Part shown: positions 1-6,162 of the stretch, piece by piece
Numbering within the stretch: the first letter of the stretch is position 1
Layout of the letters: the number at the start of each line of letters is the position of its first letter
Origin: Fibrobacter sp. UBA4309
Lineage (GTDB): Bacteria; Fibrobacterota; Fibrobacteria; Fibrobacterales; Fibrobacteraceae
Length of the DNA stretch: 12,541 nucleotides
Assembly: GCF_002395745.1 (NCBI RefSeq)
Contig: NZ_DGUN01000015.1
Location: 1-12,541 of the forward strand
Direction: 5' to 3'
Program-made: the position numbers and the translations under genes
The notes under the pieces: generated by a model
The model's input: the letters and a program-made list of their open reading frames with translations, nothing else
Database searches by the model: none
Told to the model about the DNA's origin: nothing

Positions 1-2
1 GC

Positions 3-470
3 GAAGAAGAAGAGGACGAAAAGACCCGCGAAGCCGTGTTTGCAAAGCTCGCTGCCGCAGGCCTCGAACTCTCCGAAGACGAAATGGGCGCTCTCGAAGA
101 AGGCGACCTTTCTGAAACCGCCGACATCTACGCCAACCTCCGCTCTTACTTCCACAATCCGGATAAGAATGGTAACCCGGTGGATGGTTTTAACTGGCAG
201 GTGTTTGCGTTCCTCATCTTCATCTTGCTCTATGTGCCGTGCCTTGCCGCCATGGGCGTGGTTGCCCGTGAAATCGGCCTCGGTCTCGCCGTCCTCATGG
301 CGACCGTGCAGACGCTCCTTGCCTGGGCTGTGGCGGTACTCCTTTACCAGGTTCCTGTTGGCGGAAACATGACATGGATTGTCGCCGCTATCGTGGTGCT
401 TGTCGGCACGGGAATTTTCCTCAAGCTCTTCGGTATGAAGGCGAATAAGGAAAAGCGCTTCGAAGACTAA
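3..470 (+). CDS. feoB: FeoB ferrous iron transporter, C-terminal part (5' end outside window)
   Basis: This is the last 155 residues of a FeoB-type Fe(II) permease. The frame is open to the left edge, so the GTG at 36 is not the real start. A very acidic stretch (EEEEDEKTREA, then more Glu/Asp) leads into three hydrophobic segments: WQVFAFLIFILLYVPCLAAM, then GLAVLMATVQTLLAWAVAVL, then WIVAAIVVLVGTGIFLKLF. The block FILLYVPCLAAMG is identical in the complete FeoB at 2796-5123, which identifies the family. The N-terminal G domain and the first membrane segments lie outside the window. The two proteins differ outside this block, so they are paralogs and not a recent duplication. The charged tail (KANKEKRFED) is cytoplasmic in FeoB. 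A terminator-like hairpin follows at 494-530. Family call is firm; whether it is a whole gene upstream cannot be seen. Confidence 0.9.
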   Translation, partial: EEEEDEKTREAVFAKLAAAGLELSEDEMGALEEGDLSETADIYANLRSYFHNPDKNGNPVDGFNWQVFAFLIFILLYVPCLAAMGVVAREIGLGLAVLMATVQTLLAWAVAVLLYQVPVGGNMTWIVAAIVVLVGTGIFLKLFGMKANKEKRFED

Positions 471-493
471 TCATCCTTTCGAACCAAGAACCA

Positions 494-530
494 TTAAGGG
501 CTGGTAGGCCCCAAACCTGCCAGCCCTTAA
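494..530 (+). terminator. Long hairpin after first feoB, probable terminator
   Basis: TTAAGGGCTGG (494-504) is complementary to CCAGCCCTTAA (520-530). The stem extends inward through a T-G wobble and AGG/CCT, giving about 15 pairs around a 7-base loop. It lies 24 bases after the feoB stop. The downstream run (TTAAAAATCTT) is A-rich, not a clean T tract, so intrinsic termination on the plus strand is likely but not textbook. It may act in both directions or protect the transcript end. Confidence 0.6.
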
Positions 531-542
531 TTAAAAATCTTG

Positions 543-560
543 AATTAGATTAGCCTAATT
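543..560. promoter_or_regulatory. DtxR/IdeR-like iron-box operator upstream of porin
   Basis: AATTAG-ATTAGC-CTAATT is an inverted repeat with 6-base arms and a 6-base spacer, containing a second nested palindrome ATTAGCCTAAT. From 545 the sequence agrees with the classical DtxR/IdeR box TTAGGTTAGCCTAACCTAA at 14 of 19 positions. It shares ATTAG-N6-CTAAT with the palindrome in front of the DtxR-family gene at 2120. It lies about 50 bases upstream of the predicted sigma-54 start, a position from which either repression or activation is possible. Confidence 0.6.
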
Positions 561-583
561 TTTGGAACTAAACTGAAACATCT

Positions 584-599
584 TGGCACGCATTTTGCA
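584..599 (+). promoter_or_regulatory. Sigma-54 (RpoN) -24/-12 promoter for porin gene
   Basis: TGGCAC-GCATT-TTGCA matches the RpoN consensus TGGCAC-N5-TTGCW at every defined position. The GG (585-586) and GC (597-598) doublets are separated by the required 10 bases. The transcription start would fall near 610, giving a leader of about 96 bases before the porin ATG at 706. RpoN promoters need an AAA+ activator bound upstream; no such gene lies in the window. I see no better sigma-70 promoter in this gap. Confidence 0.7.
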
Positions 600-655
600 A
601 CAATAGCACACAGAAGGCGAAAGCCAAGCGTTTCTGCAGCACTAATTGTAAAAAC

Positions 656-694
656 ATGACGGAGTGTTACAGAAACGGGAAAACTATCCGTCAT
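656..694 (+). other. Inverted repeat in porin leader, possible RNA hairpin
   Basis: ATGACGGA (656-663) and TCCGTCAT (687-694) are perfect 8-base complements separated by 23 bases. The 3' arm ends one base before the porin ribosome-binding site GGAGAG (696-701), so folding could change access to it. The same stretch also holds a 16-codon reading frame from the ATG at 656 to the TGA at 704-706, whose stop overlaps the porin start as TGATG. That frame lacks a Shine-Dalgarno sequence, so translation is doubtful. Confidence 0.35.
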
Positions 695-695
695 T

Positions 696-701
696 GGAGA
701 G
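696..701 (+). promoter_or_regulatory. Ribosome-binding site fixing the porin start at 706
   Basis: GGAGAG lies 4 bases before the ATG at 706 (GGAG lies 6 before) but only 1 base before the in-frame ATG at 703. The upstream in-frame GTG at 664 would put charged residues in front of the signal peptide and lies inside the inverted repeat. This favours 706 as the start. Confidence 0.65.
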
Positions 702-705
702 AATG

Positions 706-1962
706 ATGAAGAATATTTTATCATCTAACCTTTTGTTCGGTATTGCAGCCGCCTCCGTGTTTGCGATGCCTGCATTCGCCCAGGAAGCTGCCCCTGCCGC
801 CGAAGAAAAAACCGTTGAATCCGCTCCTGCCGAAAACACTAACCCGGGCGAAGTCGCTGACGCAGCCGGTAACGCTCTCGGCATGCTCAAGGCTAGCATG
901 AACGAAGGCACTTCGGAAGCCCAGATGGAAGTCAAGTACAATGGCGAAGTGGAATTTGATGCTTACACAGGCAATGTCTGGGCAGAAGATGACCTGAACC
1001 ATTCCTACGCTTCTACCTTCGACCTGAATTTCGAAGTCAAGTTCAATGAAAAGTGGTCTGCATTCGTGGGCCTCGAAGCCGATGACGAAACGACGGATCC
1101 TGCATCGCTGTACAACGGCGCATTCATTCAGTACCAGCCGGCCGATTTCTTCGCGGTCAAGCTGGGTGACCTGACCTTCTCGGAAGGTGCTTTCGTTGCC
1201 TACTATGACTACGACGATCCGGCCGATAACGCCGCCGGTATGAAGGAACACGACATTCGCGGTCTTGAAATTGACCTGGCCGGTTTCATTCTCGGCTTTG
1301 GTTTTGGCCGTGGCGATAACGACTGGGCCGACGAAGAAGGTGCCAAGGTTTATGACGTGCATGCCGCCTACGAATTCGACTATGCGGGCCAGCACCTGCG
1401 CCCGTATGTGGACTACAAGAGCTTCCAGACCACTCAGCATAACGAACTCCATGCCGGTGTCGAAGCGGGCCTCTCTCTCGGTGGCTTTGGCTTCAGGGCT
1501 GTGTATGGTTTCCATGCCGACTACCTGGGTGACGACGGCGATGTCGTAGAAGGTCAGGACTGGACTTCTACTGCTCACGCCTTCTTGGTTGAGCCGACGT
1601 TTGAAGTGGGTATGTTCGATATCAAGACGACCGCCTTCTACGCAATTGTCGACAGGGGCGATGCCGCCGAAGATGCGAGCGATCTTGATAACGGCGAAAT
1701 TCCGGAATACTTCTTCTTGTATGCCGAGCCTGCGTTCAAGTTTGCCGAATTCATCAAGGTGGGCGTTCCTGTAGAATACCACACCAATACGCTGGATGAC
1801 GATGATGATACTGCCGCTACATTCGATGTCGGCGCGCGCGTCTACATCTCCCCGGTGGAAAATCTGGAAATCACCGCCTTCGGCATGGTGGACATCCCCG
1901 TGCAGGATAACGAAGACGACGATGCCCTGCGTTTCGGTCTTGAAACGGTGTTCAGCTTCTAA
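706..1962 (+). CDS. Acidic outer-membrane beta-barrel (porin-like) protein
   Basis: A 418-residue protein with a clear Sec signal peptide: MKN start, hydrophobic core LLFGIAAASVFAM, and a predicted cut after AFA at residue 25. A low-complexity Ala/Glu/Pro linker follows (to about residue 55). The rest is made of alternating amphipathic strands such as STFDLNFEVKFNEKWSAFVG and LEITAFGMVDIPV, and it ends LRFGLETVFSF, with the C-terminal Phe recognised by the BAM machinery. Predicted loops are strongly acidic (DDDDDT, DNEDDDA), which suggests cation selectivity or metal attraction at the surface. Flanking feo genes and an iron-box-like operator suggest a role in divalent metal entry, but that is inference from context. 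The sigma-54 promoter at 584-599 is the likely transcription signal, and a terminator follows at 1981-2018. I do not recognise a specific named porin; strand number and pore specificity cannot be read by eye. Confidence 0.8.
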   Translation: MKNILSSNLLFGIAAASVFAMPAFAQEAAPAAEEKTVESAPAENTNPGEVADAAGNALGMLKASMNEGTSEAQMEVKYNGEVEFDAYTGNVWAEDDLNHSYASTFDLNFEVKFNEKWSAFVGLEADDETTDPASLYNGAFIQYQPADFFAVKLGDLTFSEGAFVAYYDYDDPADNAAGMKEHDIRGLEIDLAGFILGFGFGRGDNDWADEEGAKVYDVHAAYEFDYAGQHLRPYVDYKSFQTTQHNELHAGVEAGLSLGGFGFRAVYGFHADYLGDDGDVVEGQDWTSTAHAFLVEPTFEVGMFDIKTTAFYAIVDRGDAAEDASDLDNGEIPEYFFLYAEPAFKFAEFIKVGVPVEYHTNTLDDDDDTAATFDVGARVYISPVENLEITAFGMVDIPVQDNEDDDALRFGLETVFSF

Positions 1963-1980
1963 TTACCTCGCATAATGCGC

Positions 1981-2018
1981 AAAAAGGGGACTGTGGCGTT
2001 TTGCCGCGGTCCTTTTTT
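1981..2018 (+). terminator. Rho-independent terminator after porin gene
   Basis: AAAAAGGGGACTGTGGC (1981-1997) folds back on GCCGCGGTCCTTTTTT (2003-2018) through GGC/GCC, two G-U wobbles, one bulged G and a lower A-T stem, and ends in six T. It starts 18 bases after the porin stop. The A tract on the other side could also make it work from the minus strand, but no minus-strand gene ends here. Confidence 0.8.
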
Positions 2019-2040
2019 CTATAGGGACAACGGGGTACTC

Positions 2041-2069
2041 TTGATAGGTTAGAAAAAAGAAACTATATT
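2041..2069 (+). promoter_or_regulatory. Sigma-70-type promoter of the dtxR-feoA-feoB operon
   Basis: TTGATA (2041-2046) and TATATT (2064-2069) are separated by exactly 17 bases. Transcription would start near 2076, about 44 bases before the regulator's ATG at 2120. The -10 hexamer is the first part of the operator palindrome at 2064-2085. A lone iron-box half-site, TAGGTTAG (2045-2052), overlaps the end of the -35 element. Confidence 0.65.
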
Positions 2070-2085
2070 AGCGTTGACTAATATA
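2064..2085. promoter_or_regulatory. Operator palindrome overlapping -10/+1 of the dtxR-feo promoter
   Basis: TATATTAG (2064-2071) and CTAATATA (2078-2085) form a perfect 8-base inverted repeat with a 6-base spacer (cgttga). It covers the -10 hexamer and the expected start site, the classical place for a repressor. The core ATTAG-N6-CTAAT is shared with 543-560. The gene that follows encodes a DtxR-family protein, so autoregulation by metal-loaded repressor is the natural reading. Confidence 0.7.
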
Positions 2086-2119
2086 TAAGGTGTGTTTTTC
2101 GTCTAATCGGAGCCGTCCT

Positions 2120-2545
2120 ATGGAACAAGTAAAGTTAAGCCAGAGCCTTGAAGACTACTTGGAAATGGTGCACATGCTGCGCCTTGCAAACGGGATTGCC
2201 CGTGTCCGCGACATTGCGGCGGCACTCAAGGTCAAAATGCCGTCGGTTGCCAAGGCGGTAATCGAACTCAAGAAGCTCGGCCTTGTGACGCAGGAACCTT
2301 ACAGCGGTGTCGAACTCACTTCGGAAGGCGCGCTCGTGGCGTCCCAGATTCTGAACCGTCACATGCTGCTGAAGGGTTTTCTTATCAAGCTAGGCGTGTC
2401 CGAGGCGATTGCCGACAAGGACGCCTGCTGCATGGAACACATTCTTTCGGCGGAGACTCTCGAAAAAATCGAAGAATTTGTGAATTCCCCCAATACGGGT
2501 GCGACGGCGAAAAAGCCGAACGTCGCTAAATCTAAGAAAAAGTAA
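2120..2545 (+). CDS. DtxR/MntR-family metal-dependent transcriptional repressor
   Basis: A 141-residue regulator. Residues 7-75 form a winged helix (SLEDYLEMVHML, ARVRDIAAALKV, then VELTSEGA), and 76-120 form the metal-binding/dimerisation domain ending in DACCMEHILSAETLEKIEEF. Likely metal ligands are D12, E15, H81, C103, E106 and H107. D12 is at the place of Asp8 in Bacillus MntR (Met10 in DtxR), while C103 matches Cys102 of DtxR (Glu99 in MntR). The ligand set is therefore mixed, and Fe(II) versus Mn(II) cannot be decided from sequence. There is no SH3-like third domain; a Lys-rich tail ends the protein. The ATG at 2120 is preferred over the GTG at 2090 because GGAG (2109-2112) lies 7 bases upstream and the GTG falls only about 14 bases after the predicted transcription start. 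It is first in an operon with feoA 11 bases downstream, and its promoter carries the operator at 2064-2085. Confidence 0.9.
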   Translation: MEQVKLSQSLEDYLEMVHMLRLANGIARVRDIAAALKVKMPSVAKAVIELKKLGLVTQEPYSGVELTSEGALVASQILNRHMLLKGFLIKLGVSEAIADKDACCMEHILSAETLEKIEEFVNSPNTGATAKKPNVAKSKKK

Positions 2546-2556
2546 ATCGTTGGTGT

Positions 2557-2796
2557 ATGAATAACGAACCGAAGTTTTCGGACCTTAAAAAAGGCGACAA
2601 GGCCGAAATTATTGGATATAACACGGGTGATTCTCAGTACAAGTCCAAACTTTTATCGATGGGGCTTGTGCGCGGCGTGGTGCTGCAGGTTTTGCAGGTG
2701 GCCCCGCTCGGCGACCCGGTAGAGGTGAGCGTGCTTTCGTACAGGCTCTCGCTCCGTAAACAAGAAGCCAACGTGCTCAAGTTGAGGAGAGTCTGA
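2557..2796 (+). CDS. feoA: FeoA, SH3-like cytoplasmic partner of FeoB
   Basis: A 79-residue protein with the FeoA pattern: FSDLKKGDKAEIIGY, then KLLSMGLVRGVVLQVLQVAPLGDPVEV, then YRLSLRKQEANVLKL. The MGL.RG and P.GDP.EV motifs are family signatures of the small beta-barrel that binds FeoB and supports Fe(II) transport. The start has only weak ribosome-binding complementarity (GTTGGTG), and the gene begins 11 bases after the regulator stop, so coupled translation is likely. Its stop overlaps the feoB start by one base (TGATG). No FeoC gene is present. Confidence 0.92.
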   Translation: MNNEPKFSDLKKGDKAEIIGYNTGDSQYKSKLLSMGLVRGVVLQVLQVAPLGDPVEVSVLSYRLSLRKQEANVLKLRRV

Positions 2797-5123
2797 TGCC
2801 TATCGAGAAAGAAGTTTTCACGATTGCGATTGCGGGCAACCCGAACTGCGGAAAGACGGCGCTCTTTAACTCGCTGACCGGCTCAAACCAGATTGTGGGC
2901 AACTGGCCTGGCGTGACTGTCGAAAAGAAGGAAGGCCAGTTTAAGCTCGATAACCACACGATTCGCGTGGTGGACTTGCCGGGCATCTACGCACTGTTTG
3001 CAAACTCCGAAGACGAACGCGCCGCTCTCGATTACCTGCTCAAGGGTGAGGCGGACCTGGTCGTGAATATTTTGGATGCGACGAACCTGGAACGCAACCT
3101 GTTCCTCACGAGCCAGCTGATGGAAAAGGGCGTGCCGATGGTCTTGGCGGTGAACATGATGGACATCGCGGCGAGTCGCGGCATCCATGTGGACCTGCAC
3201 AAGCTCGAAGAAATCCTCGGCGTGACGGCGATTGGCCTCACGGCGGTTTCGCCCAAGAGCTGCGAAGGATTCGTGAACGACTTGCACAAGCTGCTGCACA
3301 ATAGCCGTGAACTGCCGCTCCCGAAGGCGGTCAAGCATTCCGAAGTTCTGGAAAAGCTGATTGAAGAAATTGCGGTGCCGCTCAAGCCCGTAGCCGACAA
3401 ACTCGGTGCTAGCCCGCGCTGGACGGCGGTGCAGTACCTGGAACATAGCGGGCGCGTGCTGGAACTTGCCGATGAACTCGGTGTCGAAATCCCGCATGAC
3501 AAGATTGAGGAGGACTTGGGCGAAGAGGTGGAATTTGCGCTCGCCGATTCCCGCTATTCCTACGCCCGCGACATTGCGAAGGCGGTCATCCGCGACAATA
3601 CTACCAAACGCACGCGAACCGATAAACTCGACAAACTATTCCTGAACCGTATTCTGGGAATACCGCTTTTCCTTATCGCCATGTATCTGGTGTTCTGGTT
3701 TGCGGTAAAGGTCGGTAGTGCGTTTATTGATTTCTTCGACATTTTGTTCGGTGGAATTTTCGTGGACGGGATGACGGAACTGTTGACGAAGATTGGCGCA
3801 CCGGGCGTTGTCGTGGCGCTGCTGGCGAACGGCATCGGTACGGGCATCCAGACGGTATCGACGTTCATTCCGGTCATCTTCTTCATGTTCCTTTGCCTTT
3901 CGTTCCTCGAAGATTCCGGCTACATGTCGCGTGCGGCGTTCGTAGCGGATCGCTTTATGCGGTTCCTCGGGCTCCCGGGCAAGGCGTTCGTGCCGATGAT
4001 TGTGGGCTTTGGCTGCTCGGTGCCGGCGCTTATGGGCACGCGTACGCTCGAAAACAAGCGGGAAAGGTTCCTTACTTTGTTCCTGGTGCCGTTCATGAGC
4101 TGCGGCGCGCGCCTTCCGGTGTATGCGCTGTTTGGTGCGGCGTTCTTCGGCGAAAGCGCAGGGACGCTCGTGTTCGGAATTTACCTGACGGGCATTGTGA
4201 TTGCCCTGATTTACGGTCTGCTCTTGCGCCATACGGTTTTCATGGGCAAGGAATCGACTTTCATCATGGAATTGCCGCCTTACCATCTGCCCAAGGTGCG
4301 TAACCTTTTCCGCCACGCATGGCTCCGCCTCAAGGAATTCGTCTTCCGCGCGGGCAAGGTCGTGCTCATTATGGTGACGGTGCTCGGCTTTATGGGCTCC
4401 GTCGGCACGGATGGCAGTTTTGGTAATGACAACAACGAAAAGTCGGTGCTGAGCGCCGTGGGAACGGTGATTACGCCGGTGTTCGAACCCTTTGGCGTTG
4501 AACGCGACAACTGGCCTGCATCTGTCGCGCTCTTTACGGGGCTTTTTGCGAAGGAAGCCATTGTCGGAACGCTCAACTCGCTGTATGCGATCGAGGGTAC
4601 GGGCGACGAGGGGGAGGCTGGCGCGGCTCCAGACGAGAATGCGGCCCTTCGGCAGGCTCAGGGACCCGAGTCGTCGTTTAGACTGAAATCGACGGTGAAA
4701 GAAGCTCTCGTGAGCGTCCCGGTGAACCTGGTAGAAGTCTTTACTTCGATTGCAAACCCGCTGGGCGTCAAGGATGCGATTGATGAATCCGAAAGTGCCG
4801 GAAATGAAGGCGCTTACAAGACCATGCAGGCGCATTTCAACCTCGGGCGTTTCCAGGTGCTTGCCTACCTGCTGTTCATCTTGCTCTACGTGCCGTGCCT
4901 TGCGGCTATGGGAACCGCCTTCCGCGAACTCGGTCGCTTCTATGGAATGCTCATGATGGTGTTCCAGACAATTATCGGCTGGAGTCTCTCGGTGCTGTTC
5001 TTCCAGGTGACCTGCGGGCATTCTACCGCATGGATTTTCACCTCGGTGGTACTGCTTGCCGGTGTGGTCGTGAGCCTCGTGCTGATTGGTCGCGACCAGC
5101 GCAAGAAGAAAGTTTTTGAATAA
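2796..5123 (+). CDS. feoB: FeoB ferrous iron transporter, complete
   Basis: A 775-residue inner-membrane Fe(II) permease, similar in length to E. coli FeoB (773). The N-terminal G domain shows G1 GNPNCGKT (14-21), a G2 region NWPGVT (36-41), G3 DLPG (60-63), G4 NMMD (120-123) and a G5-like TAVSPKS (149-155). A helical regulatory region follows to about 275. The membrane core carries the family gate motifs GFGCSVPALMGTRTLE (about 404-419), FMSCGARLPVYALF (433-446) and PYHLP (495-499), then FILLYVPCLAAMG near the C-terminus. GAGGAG (2784-2789) sits 6 bases before the ATG. An unusual hydrophilic insert around 600-630 contains LRQAQGPE (618-625), encoded by a sequence that looks like a dispersed repeat. 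It ends 15 bases before the convergent mntP stop, with no visible terminator. Confidence 0.96.
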   Translation: MPIEKEVFTIAIAGNPNCGKTALFNSLTGSNQIVGNWPGVTVEKKEGQFKLDNHTIRVVDLPGIYALFANSEDERAALDYLLKGEADLVVNILDATNLERNLFLTSQLMEKGVPMVLAVNMMDIAASRGIHVDLHKLEEILGVTAIGLTAVSPKSCEGFVNDLHKLLHNSRELPLPKAVKHSEVLEKLIEEIAVPLKPVADKLGASPRWTAVQYLEHSGRVLELADELGVEIPHDKIEEDLGEEVEFALADSRYSYARDIAKAVIRDNTTKRTRTDKLDKLFLNRILGIPLFLIAMYLVFWFAVKVGSAFIDFFDILFGGIFVDGMTELLTKIGAPGVVVALLANGIGTGIQTVSTFIPVIFFMFLCLSFLEDSGYMSRAAFVADRFMRFLGLPGKAFVPMIVGFGCSVPALMGTRTLENKRERFLTLFLVPFMSCGARLPVYALFGAAFFGESAGTLVFGIYLTGIVIALIYGLLLRHTVFMGKESTFIMELPPYHLPKVRNLFRHAWLRLKEFVFRAGKVVLIMVTVLGFMGSVGTDGSFGNDNNEKSVLSAVGTVITPVFEPFGVERDNWPASVALFTGLFAKEAIVGTLNSLYAIEGTGDEGEAGAAPDENAALRQAQGPESSFRLKSTVKEALVSVPVNLVEVFTSIANPLGVKDAIDESESAGNEGAYKTMQAHFNLGRFQVLAYLLFILLYVPCLAAMGTAFRELGRFYGMLMMVFQTIIGWSLSVLFFQVTCGHSTAWIFTSVVLLAGVVVSLVLIGRDQRKKKVFE
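4645..4667 (+). repeat. Putative dispersed repeat unit inside feoB
   Basis: The stretch around CCTTCGGCAGGCTCAGGGAC encodes ALRQAQGPE in frame. I recall close variants of this sequence occurring repeatedly in Fibrobacter and other genomes, both between and within genes, often read as LRQAQG. Only one copy is in this window, so repeat status rests on memory. It sits in a Gly/Glu/Ala-rich loop unlike the flanking conserved FeoB sequence, as expected for a tolerated insertion. Confidence 0.45.
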
Positions 5124-5138
5124 TGATTTTAGGGTGAT

Positions 5139-5702
5139 TTAGAACAGCATTTTTACGCCGATTCCAATCAGGATTACACCTGCGATGATTTCGGGAATCT
5201 TGGTCTTGAAACGCTTGGCGGCGTGTCGGCCGATTTCGTAGCCGAGAACGCCCATGATAAGGCTTGCAAGTGCAATGGCGCTGGTGGCAAGCACCATGTT
5301 CGCGTTCAGGAATGCAAACGAAATTCCGACAGCGAATGCGTCGATACTTGTCGCAACCGAAAGCAGCAAAATGTTTGCAATCGTCAAGTTTTTCGCGGCA
5401 ATCTGTTCGCCTTCTTCTTCGCCCGCGTCACCACGGATGGCGCCCCAAATCATGCGCCCGCCCAGAATGCAGAGGATGGTGCAGGCGATAGGCGTGCCGA
5501 CAGCGTTGAACCATCGCTCGGCAAAGCAGCCCAGGAAATACCCGAGCAGCGTCATGCCGCCTTGGAAAACGCCAAAGCTCACCGCCTGGAGCATGGCGCG
5601 GCTGTACTTGATTCCTTTTTTAGAAAGCCCCGTGGCAATTGCAACGGCAAAGCAGTCCATTGCCTCTACAACCGCGATAATGATGATTTCGATAATGCCC
5701 AT
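5139..5702 (-). CDS. mntP: MntP-type manganese efflux pump
   Basis: A 187-residue inner-membrane protein (E. coli MntP has 188) with six hydrophobic segments in two homologous halves. Each half carries the MntP motif: VEAMDCFAVAIATG near residues 12-25 (D16) and ATSIDAFAVGISFAFL at 117-132 (D121). These Asp residues align with the functional acidic residues of E. coli MntP. A hydrophilic, Glu-rich loop (GDAGEEEGEQ, 91-100) joins the halves. The family exports Mn(II) to protect against manganese excess, which fits beside a DtxR/MntR-family regulator and Fe(II) uptake. An in-frame stop directly precedes the ATG, so the start is fixed; the ribosome-binding site is weak. I see no ATTAG-N6-CTAAT operator and no yybP-ykoY riboswitch in the short upstream gap. 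Confidence 0.9.
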   Translation of the reverse strand: MGIIEIIIIAVVEAMDCFAVAIATGLSKKGIKYSRAMLQAVSFGVFQGGMTLLGYFLGCFAERWFNAVGTPIACTILCILGGRMIWGAIRGDAGEEEGEQIAAKNLTIANILLLSVATSIDAFAVGISFAFLNANMVLATSAIALASLIMGVLGYEIGRHAAKRFKTKIPEIIAGVILIGIGVKMLF

Positions 5703-5731
5703 TTACGATGCCAAAAATAAAAACATATATT
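5702..5731 (+). promoter_or_regulatory. Possible promoter of the cytochrome block
   Basis: TTTACG (5702-5707) and TATATT (5726-5731) are separated by 18 bases and would start transcription near 5738, about 30 bases before the TTG start at 5768. The -35 element is weak and overlaps the mntP start. An inverted repeat TTTGTG-N11-CACAAA (5735-5757) lies at the expected transcript start and just before the ribosome-binding site. Confidence 0.35.
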
Positions 5732-5754
5732 TGATTTGTGTGGATTTTAGCCAC

Positions 5755-5760
5755 AAAGGA
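5755..5760 (+). promoter_or_regulatory. Ribosome-binding site supporting a TTG start
   Basis: AAAGGA lies 7 bases before the TTG at 5768. The in-frame GTG at 5738 has no ribosome-binding site and would put a non-signal sequence in front of the hydrophobic segment. The TTG gives MKLRVAVIVFVSVCALFAV, a normal export signal. Confidence 0.6.
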
Positions 5761-5767
5761 TGGTGTT

Positions 5768-6133
5768 TTGAAACTGCGGGTTGCGGTCATAGTCTTTGTT
5801 TCGGTGTGTGCACTTTTTGCGGTAGAGGCTTTTATGCTTCCGCCGGTCACGCCCGAACTCAAAACACAAGCCCACGAATATTTTGAAAACGAATGTCGCG
5901 GTTGCCACCGCTGGGCACGCAAGTTTGCCGCACCGCCGATGCGCGACAATGTAGCGCAGTATGCCGAAAAGCCGGAAGAAATGGTCAAGTACCTGATGCA
6001 TCCGACCCCGAAGCACCCCGATGAATGGCCCGCCATGGAAATCACTCCGCTTACCGAAGAACAGGCGAAAATGATGACGGCATGGCTCCTGTACATTCTC
6101 AAGAATCCCGATGACCCGGGGAGGCCGAAGTAG
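5768..6133 (+). CDS. Small monoheme cytochrome c
   Basis: A 121-residue exported protein. Residues 1-20 form an export signal or membrane anchor (KLR then VAVIVFVSVCALFAV). One heme-binding site, CRGCH, is followed by a C-terminal half typical of class I cytochromes c: PPMRDN, a Met-containing PAMEITPLT, then a final helix EEQAKMMTAWLLYILKN. One of these Met residues is the probable sixth heme ligand. It is likely a periplasmic electron carrier that takes electrons from, or gives them to, the membrane complex encoded downstream. That link is inferred from being 150 bases upstream on the same strand. The unusual TTG start is chosen for its ribosome-binding site and signal sequence. Confidence 0.82.
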   Translation: MKLRVAVIVFVSVCALFAVEAFMLPPVTPELKTQAHEYFENECRGCHRWARKFAAPPMRDNVAQYAEKPEEMVKYLMHPTPKHPDEWPAMEITPLTEEQAKMMTAWLLYILKNPDDPGRPK

Positions 6134-6141
6134 AATTTGAA

Positions 6142-6162
6142 ATTAGGAATTAGAACTTAGAC
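6142..6162 (+). repeat. Three 7-base tandem units with TTAG
   Basis: ATTAGGA, ATTAGAA and CTTAGAC follow each other with TTAG at 6143, 6150 and 6157. The period is seven. There is no CTAA partner, so it does not look like the metal operator seen elsewhere. Confidence 0.5.

Noticed and set aside
721..1782. Long open frame on the minus strand opposite the porin
   Set aside because: It is in exact antisense to a gene with a signal peptide and C-terminal Phe. Its protein has no recognisable family pattern and no ribosome-binding site; it reflects the GC-biased third positions of the real gene.
2045..2052. Second full iron box in the dtxR promoter
   Set aside because: TAGGTTAG matches one half-site well, but no complementary half follows at the right spacing.
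3636..5021. 461-codon minus-strand frame opposite feoB
   Set aside because: The translation is His/Arg/Glu-rich without domains, as typical of antisense shadows. The plus strand encodes clear FeoB motifs throughout.
5735..5757. CRP/FNR-type binding site
   Set aside because: TTTGTG-N11-CACAAA is symmetric, but TGTG and CACA are 11 bases apart instead of 8, and there is no TTGAT-N4-ATCAA. I keep it only as an inverted repeat.
5703..5767. yybP-ykoY manganese riboswitch or MntR site upstream of mntP
   Set aside because: The gap is only 65 bases, too short for the riboswitch, and no ATTAG-N6-CTAAT palindrome is present.
6142..6162. Metal-repressor operator in the cytochrome gap
   Set aside because: TTAG occurs three times, but as direct 7-base repeats without the CTAA half needed for the palindrome seen at the two supported operators.
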